From contig NZ_JARXIA010000026.1 in the NCBI RefSeq assembly GCF_031127875.1, positions 16,101-80,100 on the forward strand: a DNA stretch of 64,000 nt, written 5' to 3'. Positions 44,101 through 54,348 of the stretch are shown piece by piece. Both the position numbers and the translations under genes were made by a program. The notes under the pieces were generated by a model, which made no database searches, had not been told where the DNA came from, and saw only the letters and a program-made list of their open reading frames with translations. The stretch comes from Pelagicoccus sp. SDUM812005. GTDB lineage: Bacteria; Verrucomicrobiota; Verrucomicrobiia; Opitutales; Opitutaceae. Position 1 is the first letter of the stretch; each line of letters begins with the position of its first letter.

Positions 44101-47100
44101 ATACCCGCTGGAGCTCGGACCCGATAGCGCGGGCACGACTGGCGCCTCCGTTGGCCCTGTGACGGATAACGGTACCGATAACAGCGTGAGTTCAACGACG
44201 GACGATAGCTGCGGCGGCTTTGGAGCCCTGAATTCGATCGAAGCAGAAGCTTACTGCGGGCAGTCGGGAGTGGAGATCGTTCCGAATTCCGATGGCGGCT
44301 TCAGCGTTAGCGGCATCGACGACGGGGATTGGATCAAGTTCGAACGAGTATACTTCGGAAACGGTCCGGACCTTGTCGATGCGGTTGTGTCGAGCGCCGC
44401 GGCTGGCGGTTCCATCGAGTTCCGCGCCGGATCGGTTAACGGCGACTTGATTGCATCGCTCGAAATCGGCGCGACAGGCGACCTTGCCACATTGGCTACC
44501 TTGACGACTGAGGCTGCAAAGACCTTAGGCCTGCAGGATTTGTATCTTGTATTCAAAACTCCAGTTAGTGGCCAGTATCAGCTCGACTCGATTCGTTTCC
44601 GCATGGATTTGGTGATCGATACGGATAGTGACGGCATTCCAGACGAAGTTGACGAAGACGACGATGGCGATGGTGTGAACGACGAGGAAGACGCGTTCCC
44701 GATGAACCCGGACGAGTCGGTTGACACGGACGGTGACGGGATTGGAAACAACGCCGATGCCGATGACGACAACGATGGCGTTGCTGATTCAGAAGACGCG
44801 TTCCCGCTCGACCCCACGAAGGCATCTATCACGGAAGACGTCGTTTTCGCTCATACTTTCGATGGCGTGGAGAATGAAGTCGGTCCCGCGTTGCAAGTTT
44901 TCGCGAACATCCCGAGCAGAACGAATTCCGACATCGGTGCTGGCCAGATCTCTGGCTCCAACAATGGGGCTGCTGGTTTCAACACGGATAGCGGATTGGA
45001 TCTCAGCTCTTATCCTGAGTTCACTATAAAGTTTGTAGTTGAAAACGACTACAGCAGTATCGCAAGCAGCGCGACCAATGGAGCATTCTTCGGGATCGCG
45101 AACTCTCCGACTGCCAACGCGACCGATGGAAGCGCGCTTTTCAACAATGCGGGATCTGAGTCGGGCACTGCTATTGGCCTTCAGGTAGGACCTGGACGTG
45201 GCGCTGCTGGTGCTGACTTTGCCTTTGACGAAGTTGCGGGCAACGGAAGCTTCACTGAAATTGGCTCTCCAAACGACGACGCGGTAGCTGGGTACACGGT
45301 TTCTGTTAAATACGGCGAAGACCCAGATACCGGAAATACGGTGGTAACGATTACGTCCACTGGCTTGTCGGAAAACTTCAATTACGTTACGGTCGCGCCT
45401 ACCAGCTACGCGGTTCTCGCTAGCGCAGTGACGCCGAACGTTTCAGCTCAAAACGGAGCTCTCGATCTTGCTAGCATTGCGATCACGTATCCCATCGATA
45501 CGGATGGCGATGGGGTTCCAGACGCGGTGGATACGGATGACGACAACGATGGCGTGCCAGACGAGGAGGACGCGTTTCCGCTCGATGCGTATGAGTCTGT
45601 GGATACAGACGGAGACGGCATCGGCAACAACGCGGACACTGACGACGACAACGACGGCGTCGCTGACGACGAAGATGTATTCCCCTTGGATCCGAGCAAG
45701 TCGGCTCACATCGAGATCCCGTTCTCGCATAGCTTCGACGAGATCGAAAACGAAGTCGGTCCAGCCCTGCAGGTTTTCGACAATGGGGCAGGCTCAACCA
45801 GCGTCGATATCGTGACTGGATTGCTCTCCGGAGCCGGCAACGGCGCTCCAGGCTTCAATACCGTGAGTGGTATCGACCTCAGCGCTCATTCGGAATTCAC
45901 CGTCGAGTTTGTGGTGGAGAACAACTACAGCTCGATTGTGGGCAGTGGAACCAACGGGGTTTTCTTCGGCATCACGAATTCGCCTACCTCCAACGCCACC
46001 AACGGAAGCGCGCTCTTCAACAACGCGGGATCGGCTGAAGGAACAGCTATCGGTCTGCAGGTCGGACCAGGCCGTGGCTCCGCCGGGGCGGATTTCGCGT
46101 TCGATGAAGTCCCAGGTAACGGAAGCTTCACCGCAATCGGCGCTCCAAGCGACGACGATACCGATGGTTACACAATCTCGGTGACCTACGCGTACGATGC
46201 AGCTACGGGGCATACCGCAGTTCAGATCGTATCCAAGGGATTGGATGTTGACCTCGATTATAGCACGATCGCTCCGACGGATTACTTGGAGCTCGCTAGC
46301 TCGGTTACACCGAATGTTTCCGCTCAGAACGGAACTCTGAATCTGGCAAGCATGCGAATCACCTATCCGTCTCCCGATGCGGATGGCGATGGCGTTCCTG
46401 ACAAACTGGATACGGACGACGACAACGATGGGGTGTCCGATGAAGAGGATGCCTTCCCGCTGGATGGATCGGAGTCGTCCGACTACGATGGCGATGGCAT
46501 CGGCGACAATGCCGATCTCGACGACGACAATGACGGAGTCGCGGATACGGAAGACGCGTTTCCTTACGATGCGGCGGAAGCTGTGGATACGGATGGAGAC
46601 GGCATCGGAAACAATGCTGACCCCGATGACGACAACGACGGCGTTAGCGATGCGGAGGACTTGTTTCCGCTGGATTCTACCGAATCAACGGATCACGACG
46701 GCGACGGTATTGGCGACAACGCGGATCTTGACGATGACAACGACGGCGTTGCGGATACGGAGGATGCCTTCCCGTACGATCCTGCAGAGTCTGTCGATAC
46801 GGACGGTGATGGCATTGGAAACAATGCCGATCTCGACGACGACAACGATGGGGTACCTGATTCCGAGGACGCTCTCCCGCTAGATCCGACGGAGACTGAG
46901 GACCTCGACGGAGATGGTATTGGCGACAATGCTGATCTCGACGACGATGGTGATGGCATCGATGACGAGTGGGACAATTGCCCCACTGTAGCGAATGTGA
47001 GCCAGCTTGACCTAAATGGCGACGGTTACGGCGACCTGTGCGTGGCGGCGGACGTCAACATCGATTCTAGCGTGGTAATCCTCTACGCGCCGTTGATTGG

Positions 47101-47437
47101 ATCTGGAGTTTCGATCCACAAGGACGTTGTGATCGGCGACCATGTGAACATCGGTTCCCGCGTGGAAATCCATAAGGAAGTGATTATCGGTAACGACTTC
47201 TCGGTGGGTGATGACTCCAAAATCAAAAAGGCTGTCTCGATTGGCAACGAGGTCTTTGTCGGGGCCGGAGTGGACATCGACAAGGACACGGTGATCGAAG
47301 ACGAGGTCGTCATCGGCGACAACGTGACGATCAAGAAGAACGTATTCATCGGTGCCGGTTCCTACATCGGTCGGGGAGTAGTGATCGAGAAGGATACGAT
47401 CATTCCTGCTGGATCCTACTATCCGGACCTAGACTAG
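41162..47437 (+). CDS. Giant secreted protein: four ConA-like modules, beta-helix, CBM6, TSP3 repeats and C-terminal left-handed beta-helix
   Basis: 2091 residues with signal peptide ([13 protein letters not shown]). Four ~217-residue beta-sandwich modules (~31-250, 290-507, 1225-1443, 1519-1737) share [29 protein letters not shown] and FAFDEV-GNGSF, and look like concanavalin/LamG lectin folds. Between modules are TSP3 strings ([19 protein letters not shown]). Residues ~578-1000 are a right-handed beta-helix with [15 protein letters not shown] and [15 protein letters not shown], related to the 34911 protein. Residues ~1025-1150 are a CBM6 ([32 protein letters not shown]). A long TSP3 run (~1738-1962) is followed by hexapeptide repeats ([18 protein letters not shown]) to the end. 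It was probably built by internal duplication. Confidence 0.8.
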   Translation: MKRIINNTPRWAASLFSAGLLAAVPMQAEVVFLHSFDGVENEVGPTLQYFYNGAGTASHDLATGELSGASNGAPGFNTVSGLDLSAYSDFTIEFVVENNYSAIVNGGINGTFFGITNSPTANNTDGGALFNNAGSTTGTAIGLQVGPGRGGAGADFAFDEVAGNGSFTAISEPSDDATDGYSIFIKYSEEAGTGNTAVTITSTGLDADLNYSAVAATRFSNFASWVTPNVSAQNGTLNLSSIKITAEATALDTDGDGVPDDVDTDDDNDGVPDEHDAFPLDPSRSSLESEVAFFHSFDGSDNEVGPLLQVFDNGGSHSDDIATGELSGVGSGAAGFNTVSGIDLSVASEMLIEFVVENSYSGISSAGLNGTFFGITNSTTSNATDGSALFNNAGSATGTAIGLQVGPGRGGSELSFAFDEVPGNGSFTAIGSALEDGTEGYSIFVKYAEEAGTGNTVVTITSTGLDADIDFTSVAATNFAALASSVTPNVSTQGGSLDLSSIKITYGIADADGDGIPDGTDTDDDNDGVPDVDDAFPFDPTEDTDTDGDGIGNNADTDDDNDGILDEDDEFPLDGTITVNSLAELYPYLDDDNVSVKLAPGTYRITPSDITSGEIGFVEPIQDTRALLMFQGNNSVYDFAGVTIEVETGVFNAFGNYAVHELHLLGNYNVVKNLTLVDVGSVHDYPRKGALSALMDGIENRLEGVHMTVRGSYPYGYGDAFGKGGSYTIKHFKHSALLVRGQRNHVKDCTIIHRAYGHAIFMQGADSPTIEGCYIEGEVRSTDDMLAETSGPAYDIDFMTDWGYRLPPGFMMSLQEEGIRAYDGGRTIINGEQLEPRAASNPTVINCTVKRMRGGVTLPHATGTRTVIGTTTIECEQGFSIGGGTIEDCASDAKYGPVLGFPYSRSSGTNADITILPSDDSLNGSGLVAYIGGRNHNITLRSSEGAVNPNLKIGMGMPRDDVRGLADLTATDIQINNLTGYPLELGPDSAGTTGASVGPVTDNGTDNSVSSTTDDSCGGFGALNSIEAEAYCGQSGVEIVPNSDGGFSVSGIDDGDWIKFERVYFGNGPDLVDAVVSSAAAGGSIEFRAGSVNGDLIASLEIGATGDLATLATLTTEAAKTLGLQDLYLVFKTPVSGQYQLDSIRFRMDLVIDTDSDGIPDEVDEDDDGDGVNDEEDAFPMNPDESVDTDGDGIGNNADADDDNDGVADSEDAFPLDPTKASITEDVVFAHTFDGVENEVGPALQVFANIPSRTNSDIGAGQISGSNNGAAGFNTDSGLDLSSYPEFTIKFVVENDYSSIASSATNGAFFGIANSPTANATDGSALFNNAGSESGTAIGLQVGPGRGAAGADFAFDEVAGNGSFTEIGSPNDDAVAGYTVSVKYGEDPDTGNTVVTITSTGLSENFNYVTVAPTSYAVLASAVTPNVSAQNGALDLASIAITYPIDTDGDGVPDAVDTDDDNDGVPDEEDAFPLDAYESVDTDGDGIGNNADTDDDNDGVADDEDVFPLDPSKSAHIEIPFSHSFDEIENEVGPALQVFDNGAGSTSVDIVTGLLSGAGNGAPGFNTVSGIDLSAHSEFTVEFVVENNYSSIVGSGTNGVFFGITNSPTSNATNGSALFNNAGSAEGTAIGLQVGPGRGSAGADFAFDEVPGNGSFTAIGAPSDDDTDGYTISVTYAYDAATGHTAVQIVSKGLDVDLDYSTIAPTDYLELASSVTPNVSAQNGTLNLASMRITYPSPDADGDGVPDKLDTDDDNDGVSDEEDAFPLDGSESSDYDGDGIGDNADLDDDNDGVADTEDAFPYDAAEAVDTDGDGIGNNADPDDDNDGVSDAEDLFPLDSTESTDHDGDGIGDNADLDDDNDGVADTEDAFPYDPAESVDTDGDGIGNNADLDDDNDGVPDSEDALPLDPTETEDLDGDGIGDNADLDDDGDGIDDEWDNCPTVANVSQLDLNGDGYGDLCVAADVNIDSSVVILYAPLIGSGVSIHKDVVIGDHVNIGSRVEIHKEVIIGNDFSVGDDSKIKKAVSIGNEVFVGAGVDIDKDTVIEDEVVIGDNVTIKKNVFIGAGSYIGRGVVIEKDTIIPAGSYYPDLD

Positions 47438-47460
47438 GCGTAGTTAAAATTTAATCACAC

Positions 47461-47494
47461 AGAGGCGGCCGATATCGGGCCGTCTCTTTTTTTT
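47461..47494 (+). terminator. Rho-independent terminator after the 2091-residue protein
   Basis: Stem agaggcggcc / ggccgtctct (ten pairs, one wobble), loop gatatcg, eight T. Lies 24 bp past the stop. Confidence 0.9.
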
Positions 47495-47967
47495 GCCCAA
47501 TGTCGGGTGTTTTGGGTATGCAGAATGGGGGGAGGGCAGGCACCCCTAAAAATGGCGGTAGTTAAGCGGTGGGAGTTCTATATGCTAGGTTATCGGTTCG
47601 AGCTTCGTTAGATCGAGTCGTGTCGTTGTTAATAAAACTTTCACCTACCCCCCCGTTTATACCCCATACCCCTATCCAATACGCGTCCGATTTCGGATTG
47701 TCGTTCGGCTTGTCTTCTTATCGCTAGGCTCGAGCGTGCTCTTAGCTCAGCGCTATTGAGTCGGAGCTCAGTGAGAGCGGTCGAATTCGTCAACTGAAGG
47801 ATGATGCTGGGACCCTTTGTATCCACTCGAACCCGACGGATTTCCGGTCGTCGAATACGTTCGGTACGTGTTGGCTACGCCGGATTCTGCCTGCGTTTTT
47901 TAGGGATGTGACGCGTGGGGGCTCAACTTTTGCCTAATAGCGTTCAACCCCGAAAAAGCAGAAACGT
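47495..47967. other. 473-bp gap before the LamG protein gene
   Basis: No gene is supported. It contains a GTATCC box near 47818 and a partly self-complementary stretch around gagctcag/ctgagctc near 47740-47772. The conserved TTAC..GTAA element is absent here, unlike before the two giant genes. Confidence 0.45.
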
Positions 47968-50748
47968 ATGAAGAAACGAATGATAGTAAAAAACATGACT
48001 ATGCTGGCATGCGCCGCTAGTCTTGCCGCGACAAGCGCTTGGGGCGCGGATCGCGCCGATTGGCTCAGGGGAACCTGGGGGATTAACTGGAAGCCAGTAA
48101 ATTTGTACAACGGTGGCCATGAAGGCCTGTCGATCGAACCGTTTCTCAACCAAATAAGCCACTTGAAGACGATTGACTATATTCAGGTCCATCTCGGCGA
48201 GTCCTCGATCAAGTCGCCCGTGCACATGGGGCCGCACCCGTTGCTGGAAAGCTTTTGGGAAGGCGACACCGATGCTAATGGCGATCCGATCAACCTCGTA
48301 GTCCCTCGCACTTCGTTTGGAGAGGATCCTTTCCTGGAAATCGTTAAGGCTACTCGGGCAGCGGGCATGAGGGTGATGGTGTATGTCAACAGCTCGAATA
48401 TGCTAAACCGCGTCGGTTCATCCAATCCGGACTATATTCCGAACATAACCGAACGCTGGAAAGCGTGGTGCGATACCGATCCTGAAGCCCAGGCCTTTAT
48501 CGCCAGTCAGCCGTACCATACAGGCGTGTGGGATGCCGGGACAGGGACCTATGTGTACGCGGAGGCCCAGTATCCGAACCGTAAATACATGTTTTGCTAT
48601 GCGGAATTCGTTCTCAAAGTCTTTGCGATCCGGTATGGAGCCTTGATCGATGGCTGGTGTTTCGATTCCGGAAGCTATATGGTGTTGAACGGCGACAACG
48701 CTACCAATGGCGTCTACGAGGATCAAATGATCTACAATGCCTTCGCAGCTGCGTGCCATGCCGGCAATCCGAATGCCGCCTGCTCGTTCCAGAATAGTCC
48801 GGAGAGGGATACGGAGGAATTGAATCCGTTCTCCGAGGCGACCCATGCGGACGATTTCATGTTTGGACACCCTTACAATGGAGGAAGGGACGGCGGAAGC
48901 CACACGATTGGGAACCCGCCGCTCTATGACCGGAACTATGCCCATATCGAAAAGATTAAGGAAACGAACGGGAACGTTCACTCCGGCATCGATCCGCAGA
49001 CCTGGACTTGGGACGACGAAGTGGTCGGCCACTACGATCCGCCCATGAGCACCACCTCTTGGAACGGCGGCAATACCCCGGCCCTTACCGATGCGGAATT
49101 CAATCTCTGGAATCTGGAAGCCGTCCAATATGGCGGAGCGATTTCCTGGGGGCTCCCTTTGGTAGCTAAATCCGGCACCAACGAGCAACTGATCGCGAAG
49201 GATTGGGCCTTGGCTCAGTTAAACGGGATGGATGCGCATTTGATGGAATTGGAATCTCCGGGCGCTCCGAATTGGTCGAGAGCGCTTACGCCCATGCCGG
49301 ATGCTGCTTCCGGCCAAGCGTTTTCCCGCACCCTTGTCGAGAATGTCGATTTCTATGATCCGGAAGGCGATAGCGTCACCCTCTCTCTCGTGGGCGCTCC
49401 GTCGTGGTTGAGCATCAGCCAAACCAGCAGTGGTGTATGGGATCTTTCCGGCACTCCCAACGAAACCTTTTCCACCACCTACCAGTTCCGGCTTCGGGCC
49501 AGCGACGCATCGGGCAGCGGAGACCGCTGGGTAGAGTTGTCCGTGGCTGGCTCCGGAAGCGGGGAGCAAGTCCTTGGAAATTCAATCATCCAAGCGACTC
49601 CAAATACCAACTACGGAACGAATGCGGTAGCGACTTTGCTGTCGCCCGTACAGACAGCCCCCGACGGATTGGGAACCTATCAGATCGCTGTCGATGTAAC
49701 GCCGATGTCTGGCGGAAGCATTCAGAGCGGCGTTTCCGGAGGAAGCACGACCAGCACGAGCTGGGGCATCGGAGCCGATTTTCTCTTCAAGGGAAGCGAC
49801 GGTGAATCGGTAACTTCGATCGGCAATGCCCGAGCGATCAATACCACCGGAAGCCTTACTCCGGGGCATTTCTCGAACTTCGCCTTCGAACTCGCCGAGA
49901 TCAACAACGGGCAAAGTGTAGGGGATCGCGTCCTCGTGACCCTCGACGGGGTGCCAGCTTCCGCAGGAGGCGTGCGGCTTTCGACGAATCCGGATACCCT
50001 CGATCTCGGGTCCGCATCGACTGTCGCATTCGCAAACGGATCGTCCGCTACCAACGATAAGTGGTCGATCGATGGTATCGAAGTTTCGTATCTTATTGCC
50101 ACGGGCCAAAATCCCGACCTTGTGGCTTATTGGGCCTTGGACGACGGGGCGGGAGCCGTTGCGTCCGACTTGTCTGGCAACGGCCATGACGCGGCAGTGG
50201 TCAACGCCGCTTGGGTCGGAGGAATCGATGGGCAAGCCCTTGATTTCAACGGCAGCGACTCGAGCGTGACCCTGCCGACTGCTGCCTTCTCCGGCATTGG
50301 CGACCAGCTCACCATTGCCATGTGGGTAAATGGCGATACGGCGAACCCAGCCAAGAACTCGGTTTTCTACGCCGAGGATTCCGCTGGCGGTCGCTTGCTG
50401 AATGTACATTTGCCCTGGAGCAACGGGCAGGTCTATTGGGATGTCGGCGATGGATCGGGATACGATCGTATCCAGAAGCTTGCTACGCCTGCTGAATACG
50501 AGGGGGCCTGGCACCATTGGGTCTTCACCAAGGACGCCACTTCGGGCGTAATGAACATCTACCTGGATGGAACGCTGTGGCAGAGCGGTACGGGAAAGAA
50601 CAAATCCGTCGGTACCGTTGCTGCGGCCACTCTCGGTAGCAACATCACGACCGACAGCTACAACGGCTCGATCGACGAAGTGCAGTTGTACGACGTAGCC
50701 CTGACGGCTGCCGAGGTCGAAGCCCTTTATCTCGCTTACGCGGAGTAG
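47968..50748 (+). CDS. Secreted protein with putative (beta/alpha)8 hydrolase-like N-terminus, Ig-like domain and C-terminal LamG lectin domain
   Basis: 926 residues with signal peptide (cleavage near ATSAWGA). Residues ~30-425 look like an alpha/beta barrel: IDYIQVHLGESS, MRVMVYVNSSNML, FAIRYGALIDGWCFDSGSYMV, NAACSFQNSPERD and VQYGGAISWGLPLV. The strand IDGWCFDSG recalls the nucleophile strand WFDG of GH29, but I cannot assign a GH family. Residues ~430-530 are an Ig-like/cadherin-like domain (FSRTLVENVDFYDPEGDSVTLSLVGAPSWLSI). A beta-sandwich lies at ~535-710. Residues ~715-926 are a LamG/concanavalin domain (YWALDDGAGAVASDLSGNGHDA, WHHWVFTKD, GSIDEVQLYDVALTAAEV). A secreted glycan-binding hydrolase is inferred. 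Confidence 0.65.
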   Translation: MKKRMIVKNMTMLACAASLAATSAWGADRADWLRGTWGINWKPVNLYNGGHEGLSIEPFLNQISHLKTIDYIQVHLGESSIKSPVHMGPHPLLESFWEGDTDANGDPINLVVPRTSFGEDPFLEIVKATRAAGMRVMVYVNSSNMLNRVGSSNPDYIPNITERWKAWCDTDPEAQAFIASQPYHTGVWDAGTGTYVYAEAQYPNRKYMFCYAEFVLKVFAIRYGALIDGWCFDSGSYMVLNGDNATNGVYEDQMIYNAFAAACHAGNPNAACSFQNSPERDTEELNPFSEATHADDFMFGHPYNGGRDGGSHTIGNPPLYDRNYAHIEKIKETNGNVHSGIDPQTWTWDDEVVGHYDPPMSTTSWNGGNTPALTDAEFNLWNLEAVQYGGAISWGLPLVAKSGTNEQLIAKDWALAQLNGMDAHLMELESPGAPNWSRALTPMPDAASGQAFSRTLVENVDFYDPEGDSVTLSLVGAPSWLSISQTSSGVWDLSGTPNETFSTTYQFRLRASDASGSGDRWVELSVAGSGSGEQVLGNSIIQATPNTNYGTNAVATLLSPVQTAPDGLGTYQIAVDVTPMSGGSIQSGVSGGSTTSTSWGIGADFLFKGSDGESVTSIGNARAINTTGSLTPGHFSNFAFELAEINNGQSVGDRVLVTLDGVPASAGGVRLSTNPDTLDLGSASTVAFANGSSATNDKWSIDGIEVSYLIATGQNPDLVAYWALDDGAGAVASDLSGNGHDAAVVNAAWVGGIDGQALDFNGSDSSVTLPTAAFSGIGDQLTIAMWVNGDTANPAKNSVFYAEDSAGGRLLNVHLPWSNGQVYWDVGDGSGYDRIQKLATPAEYEGAWHHWVFTKDATSGVMNIYLDGTLWQSGTGKNKSVGTVAAATLGSNITTDSYNGSIDEVQLYDVALTAAEVEALYLAYAE

Positions 50749-50775
50749 GGGGGCACTTATCGGTTTCACCTTCAC

Positions 50776-50808
50776 AAGGGGAAGCGGGGATACCTGCTTC
50801 CCCTTTTC
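50776..50808 (+). terminator. Rho-independent terminator after the LamG protein
   Basis: Perfect ten-pair stem aaggggaagc / gcttcccctt with a ten-base loop, running into ttttc. 27 bp past the stop. Confidence 0.85.
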
Positions 50809-50848
50809 TCGAGGAGAAACACCCTTTTGGGGGGAGACGTTCTCGAGT

Positions 50849-50963
50849 GTAGGGTTGGCGCGAGTTGCCACGCCGCCATGCAGGATATTAGCGCAGAAAT
50901 CTGCGGCACGTCGCAAGCAGCCTTCGCTCTTTGAGCTTCGTCTCGCCACGGCAAAGGCCCTAC
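50849..50963. repeat. Third REP/BIME-like element
   Basis: Starts gtagggttggcgcg at 50849 and its first arm ends cacgccgcc at 50877, matching the head and tail of the arms at 1798 and 19704. It ends with gccctac at 50957-50963, the reverse complement of the head. The element occupies most of the gap between the LamG gene terminator and the sulfatase gene; no gene is supported there. The intervening sequence has diverged more than at 1798-1880. Confidence 0.5.
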
Positions 50964-51144
50964 AGGGAAACGGCAATCCCACTGCTTTTGGTAATGAACC
51001 TTTTTTTGGTCGGGCGCGGGGTCTCGGCACCGCCTAAAATGATAGCGCGAGGATCCTTTTGCATCTGGTAAAGTCTTGGGTCTTTGGCTTGCCTCAACCG
51101 TGGCGCCTGTATCCTTTCCCCTTCAACCCCCCTGACCGATTCGA

Positions 51145-52662
51145 ATGCTGAAACGTAGACCCTTCATCGCTCCGCTGACCGCGGTCGCGTCCGCCCTGCT
51201 GGCCCTTTGCTGCGTGGCCTCCGCCGCCTCGCTCGCCAAGAGCCGCCCGAACATCATCTTCGTCCTCACCGACGACCAAGGCATGGGGGACTTGTCCTGC
51301 ATGGGGAATCCCTTCGTGCAGACGCCGCACATCGACCGCTTCTACGAGCAGTCCACGCGTTTTACCGATTTTCAGGTAAGCCCGACCTGCGCTCCGACGC
51401 GGGCGGCCATGATGAGCGGGCGCCGGCCTTTCGAGGTTGGGGTGACCCATACCATCCTGCAACGCGAGCGCATGGCCTTGGATGTGGTGACCTTTCCGCA
51501 AGCCCTGCAGCGCGCGGGCTATAGAACCGGCCTGTTCGGGAAGTGGCACCTCGGCGACGAGGAAGCCTACTTGCCCCAAAACCGTGGCTTCGACGAAGTG
51601 CTCATGCACGGAGCGGGCGGCATTGGACAGGGCCCCTTGGGCGACTTCTTTGCGAATTCGGAAAATCCGTACTTCGACAACGTCCTGCTGCACAACGATA
51701 CGATCGTGAAGACCAAGGGCTTTTGCACGGATGTGTTTTTCGATGCGGCTCTGGCGTGGATCAGGAAGCAGCACGAGGCCCAGGCCCCTTACTTCGCCTA
51801 CGTGTCCCTCAATGCTCCCCATGGCCCGATGTATGCGCCGGACGAATACAAGAAGCGCTTCCTGGAGCAAGGGCTCGATGAGAGCTCCGCGGCTCGCTAC
51901 GGAATGATCGAGAACATCGACGACAATTTTGGCGCCATGATGGAAAGGCTGCGGGAGTGGGGCGCTTTGGAAAATACTTTGATCATCTTCATGACGGACA
52001 ACGGGATGAGCATGGCGCCGATCAAGAAGGACGGGGAGACGATCCACCCGCACAATGCAGGCTTGAAGGGGCGAAAGAATTCTCCGTGGGAAGGCGGTAC
52101 CCATGTACCATCCTTCTGGTATTGGGAGGGCAAACTCGGCGCTGGGGTTGATATCGATACTTTGGCGGCTCACCTCGACCTCTACCGCACCTTTTGCGAG
52201 CTAGCAGGGGCGGATATCCCTTCGAGCCCCTTGCCTCCAGGCGGACGTTCCTTGGTTCCGCTGTTGCAGGATCCGGGCGCGGACTGGGCGGATCGTCATT
52301 TGTTCGTGCACAAGGGGCGTTGGGACGACGGTCGGAAGAACCGGATGAGCCGCGAGGAGAACAAGTACAACGGCGCGGCCGTGCGCACGGAGCGTTGGCG
52401 GCTGGTGTTCAACCTGAGCAAGGGAAAGCGGGAGACCCAGCTTTCCGATGTATCCAAGGATCCAGGAGAGACGCGCGACGTGGCGGGACAATTTCCGGAA
52501 GTGGTGCAGGAGCTAAGCGCCGCCTACGACAAGTGGTGGGATTCGCTCGACCCGTTCTTGGTGAACGAGGGCTTGCCAACCGTCCCTCCCGAGGAGCAAC
52601 CTTTTAACGTTCGCTACGAAAAGCAGTTGAAGGAATCCGGTATTCCGGAGTGGAATCCATAG
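51145..52662 (+). CDS. S1-family sulfatase
   Basis: 505 residues; signal peptide ends about residue 28 (CCVASAAS). RPNIIFVLTDDQGMGDLSCMGNP is the metal-binding start; TCAPTRAAMMSGRRP holds Cys82 in the CxPxR formylglycine motif; GLFGKWHLGD, YVSLNAPHGPM and IFMTDNGMSMAP follow. Typical length for a carbohydrate S1 sulfatase. It removes sulfate esters from the glycan in the periplasm. It is the first of three clustered plus-strand genes (sulfatase, sulfatase, beta-helix) with gaps of about 50 bp, probably one operon. A GTATCC box lies just upstream near 51109. Confidence 0.92.
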   Translation: MLKRRPFIAPLTAVASALLALCCVASAASLAKSRPNIIFVLTDDQGMGDLSCMGNPFVQTPHIDRFYEQSTRFTDFQVSPTCAPTRAAMMSGRRPFEVGVTHTILQRERMALDVVTFPQALQRAGYRTGLFGKWHLGDEEAYLPQNRGFDEVLMHGAGGIGQGPLGDFFANSENPYFDNVLLHNDTIVKTKGFCTDVFFDAALAWIRKQHEAQAPYFAYVSLNAPHGPMYAPDEYKKRFLEQGLDESSAARYGMIENIDDNFGAMMERLREWGALENTLIIFMTDNGMSMAPIKKDGETIHPHNAGLKGRKNSPWEGGTHVPSFWYWEGKLGAGVDIDTLAAHLDLYRTFCELAGADIPSSPLPPGGRSLVPLLQDPGADWADRHLFVHKGRWDDGRKNRMSREENKYNGAAVRTERWRLVFNLSKGKRETQLSDVSKDPGETRDVAGQFPEVVQELSAAYDKWWDSLDPFLVNEGLPTVPPEEQPFNVRYEKQLKESGIPEWNP

Positions 52663-52709
52663 GCGAGGCGCAGGGGCCGAAAATTTGAATTATAAGTCAG
52701 TTCTATAAG

Positions 52710-54293
52710 ATGAAAAACTACGGGAAATATTGTTTAGCGTTGGTGGCAGTTTTGAGCTTGGGTGCTTGGCCTAAGGCAGAGGCTGCTGGGACCAAAGAGC
52801 GGCCGAATATCATTTACCTCATGTCGGACGACCAGAGCAGCTACACGCTTGGCTGTTACGGGAATCCGGATGTGCAGACGCCCCATATCGACCGCTTGGC
52901 GGAAGAGGGGATCGCCTTCGACAACCACTACGTTACCACGGCGATCTGCATGGCCTCGCGGGCGACGGCGATGACGGGGATGTATGAATACAAGCACGGG
53001 ACCAACTTTAGCCACGGCGAGATGCTGACTAGCATTTGGGCCAAGTCCTATCCGATGCTTCTGCGCGAGGCGGGCTACCGCACGGCCTTTGCAGGCAAGT
53101 TCGGTTTCGACCTGCGAGAGGCTCCTCATTCCCCGAAGCTGGAGCTTCCGGCAAGCGACTTCGATCGCTGGGGCGGCGGACCGGGCCAGACTACCTATGT
53201 GACGGCGAAGAACAAGTCGATGGCGGCCTACGCGAAAGAATATCCGCACTCGACCCTCTCCTATGGCGCCTTTGGACGCGACTTCATCCACGAGTCGGCC
53301 AAGAGCGGTCAGCCTTTCAGCCTCTCGATCAGCTTCAAGGCGCCCCACAAGCCAGCCACGCCCGATCCCCAGTTCGACCATGTCTACGCAGGTAAGACTT
53401 TCACCAAGCCTGCCAACTACGGACGCGAGCACGGGGAGCATTTTTCCAAGCAGAGCAAGCAGGACCGCCAATACGAGCGTTTCCACTCCTGGAACTATTC
53501 CGACAAGTACGACGAGGTGATGGCGATCTACCACCAGCAGATCTACGCCATCGACGTAGCGGTAGGGATGATCCGCGAAGCCTTGGAAGAGGCGGGCGTA
53601 GCTGACAACACGGTGATCATCTACACCTCCGACAATGGCTTCTTCTGCGGTTCGCATGGATACGGCTCCAAGGTCTTGCCCTACGAGGAGTCCACTCGCG
53701 TTCCCTTGATCATCTACGATCCGCGCCATCCGAACTCCGGCAAAGGCCTCCGTTCCGAGGCCCTGACGGCCAATATCGACTTTGCTCCGACGATGCTGAG
53801 CCTGGCAGGATTGCCCGTTCCTTCGAACATGGATGGCAAGAACCTGATGGAGCTCTATGACGATCCGGAGGCGGAATTGCACGAGTCGATCGCCTTGATC
53901 AACGTTTGGGGGCAGGCGCCTACCCATGCCCTCGCCGTGGTGACGAAGGACATGAAGTACGTGCACTGGGCCTACGCGGACGAAGGCTTCGAAGTGACCG
54001 AGGAACTCTACCATCTCGACAAGGACCCGCTCGAACTTACCGACCTGTCTGGAAATCCTGAATACAAGTCCGCCCTTCAGAATATGCGGAAACGCTACGA
54101 CCAGCAGCTTTCCGGATGGAAGAAGGAAGCGGTCGACTACAATAACTATCAACCCTACGGAACCATCTTCGATCGCGAAGTGCCGTGGTCCAAGAAGGTT
54201 AGCTTGTACGATGCCAAGGGAATCGAGCGTGCCCGTAAGGCGACGGAGGAAGCCAGCAAGTACGATGGTGTTCTCCGGGAAGAGAAGGACTAG
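52710..54293 (+). CDS. S1-family sulfatase with CxAxR active-site motif
   Basis: 527 residues; signal peptide ends about residue 25 (WPKAEAAG). [37 protein letters not shown] is the sulfatase start. The formylglycine site is [12 protein letters not shown] with Cys80, where Ala replaces the usual Pro (CxAxR, an accepted variant in S1 enzymes). [25 protein letters not shown], and [19 protein letters not shown] (metal-binding DN) follow. It belongs to a different subfamily from the two CxPxR sulfatases in this window, so it probably acts on another linkage. No maturase is encoded in the window. Confidence 0.9.
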   Translation: MKNYGKYCLALVAVLSLGAWPKAEAAGTKERPNIIYLMSDDQSSYTLGCYGNPDVQTPHIDRLAEEGIAFDNHYVTTAICMASRATAMTGMYEYKHGTNFSHGEMLTSIWAKSYPMLLREAGYRTAFAGKFGFDLREAPHSPKLELPASDFDRWGGGPGQTTYVTAKNKSMAAYAKEYPHSTLSYGAFGRDFIHESAKSGQPFSLSISFKAPHKPATPDPQFDHVYAGKTFTKPANYGREHGEHFSKQSKQDRQYERFHSWNYSDKYDEVMAIYHQQIYAIDVAVGMIREALEEAGVADNTVIIYTSDNGFFCGSHGYGSKVLPYEESTRVPLIIYDPRHPNSGKGLRSEALTANIDFAPTMLSLAGLPVPSNMDGKNLMELYDDPEAELHESIALINVWGQAPTHALAVVTKDMKYVHWAYADEGFEVTEELYHLDKDPLELTDLSGNPEYKSALQNMRKRYDQQLSGWKKEAVDYNNYQPYGTIFDREVPWSKKVSLYDAKGIERARKATEEASKYDGVLREEKD

Positions 54294-54348
54294 GTGTAGC
54301 GTATCCGTTTTTCTCTGACGGGCGACTTGCGAACAGACTGATTGATTA

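Noticed and set aside
41914..46980. DNA tandem repeats of gatgacaacgatgg type
   Set aside because: They are the coding sequence of TSP3 (DDDNDG) repeats, explained by the protein rather than by a separate DNA element.
50855..51037. 60-codon frame between the LamG and sulfatase genes
   Set aside because: It overlaps the REP-like element and has no start context or domain.
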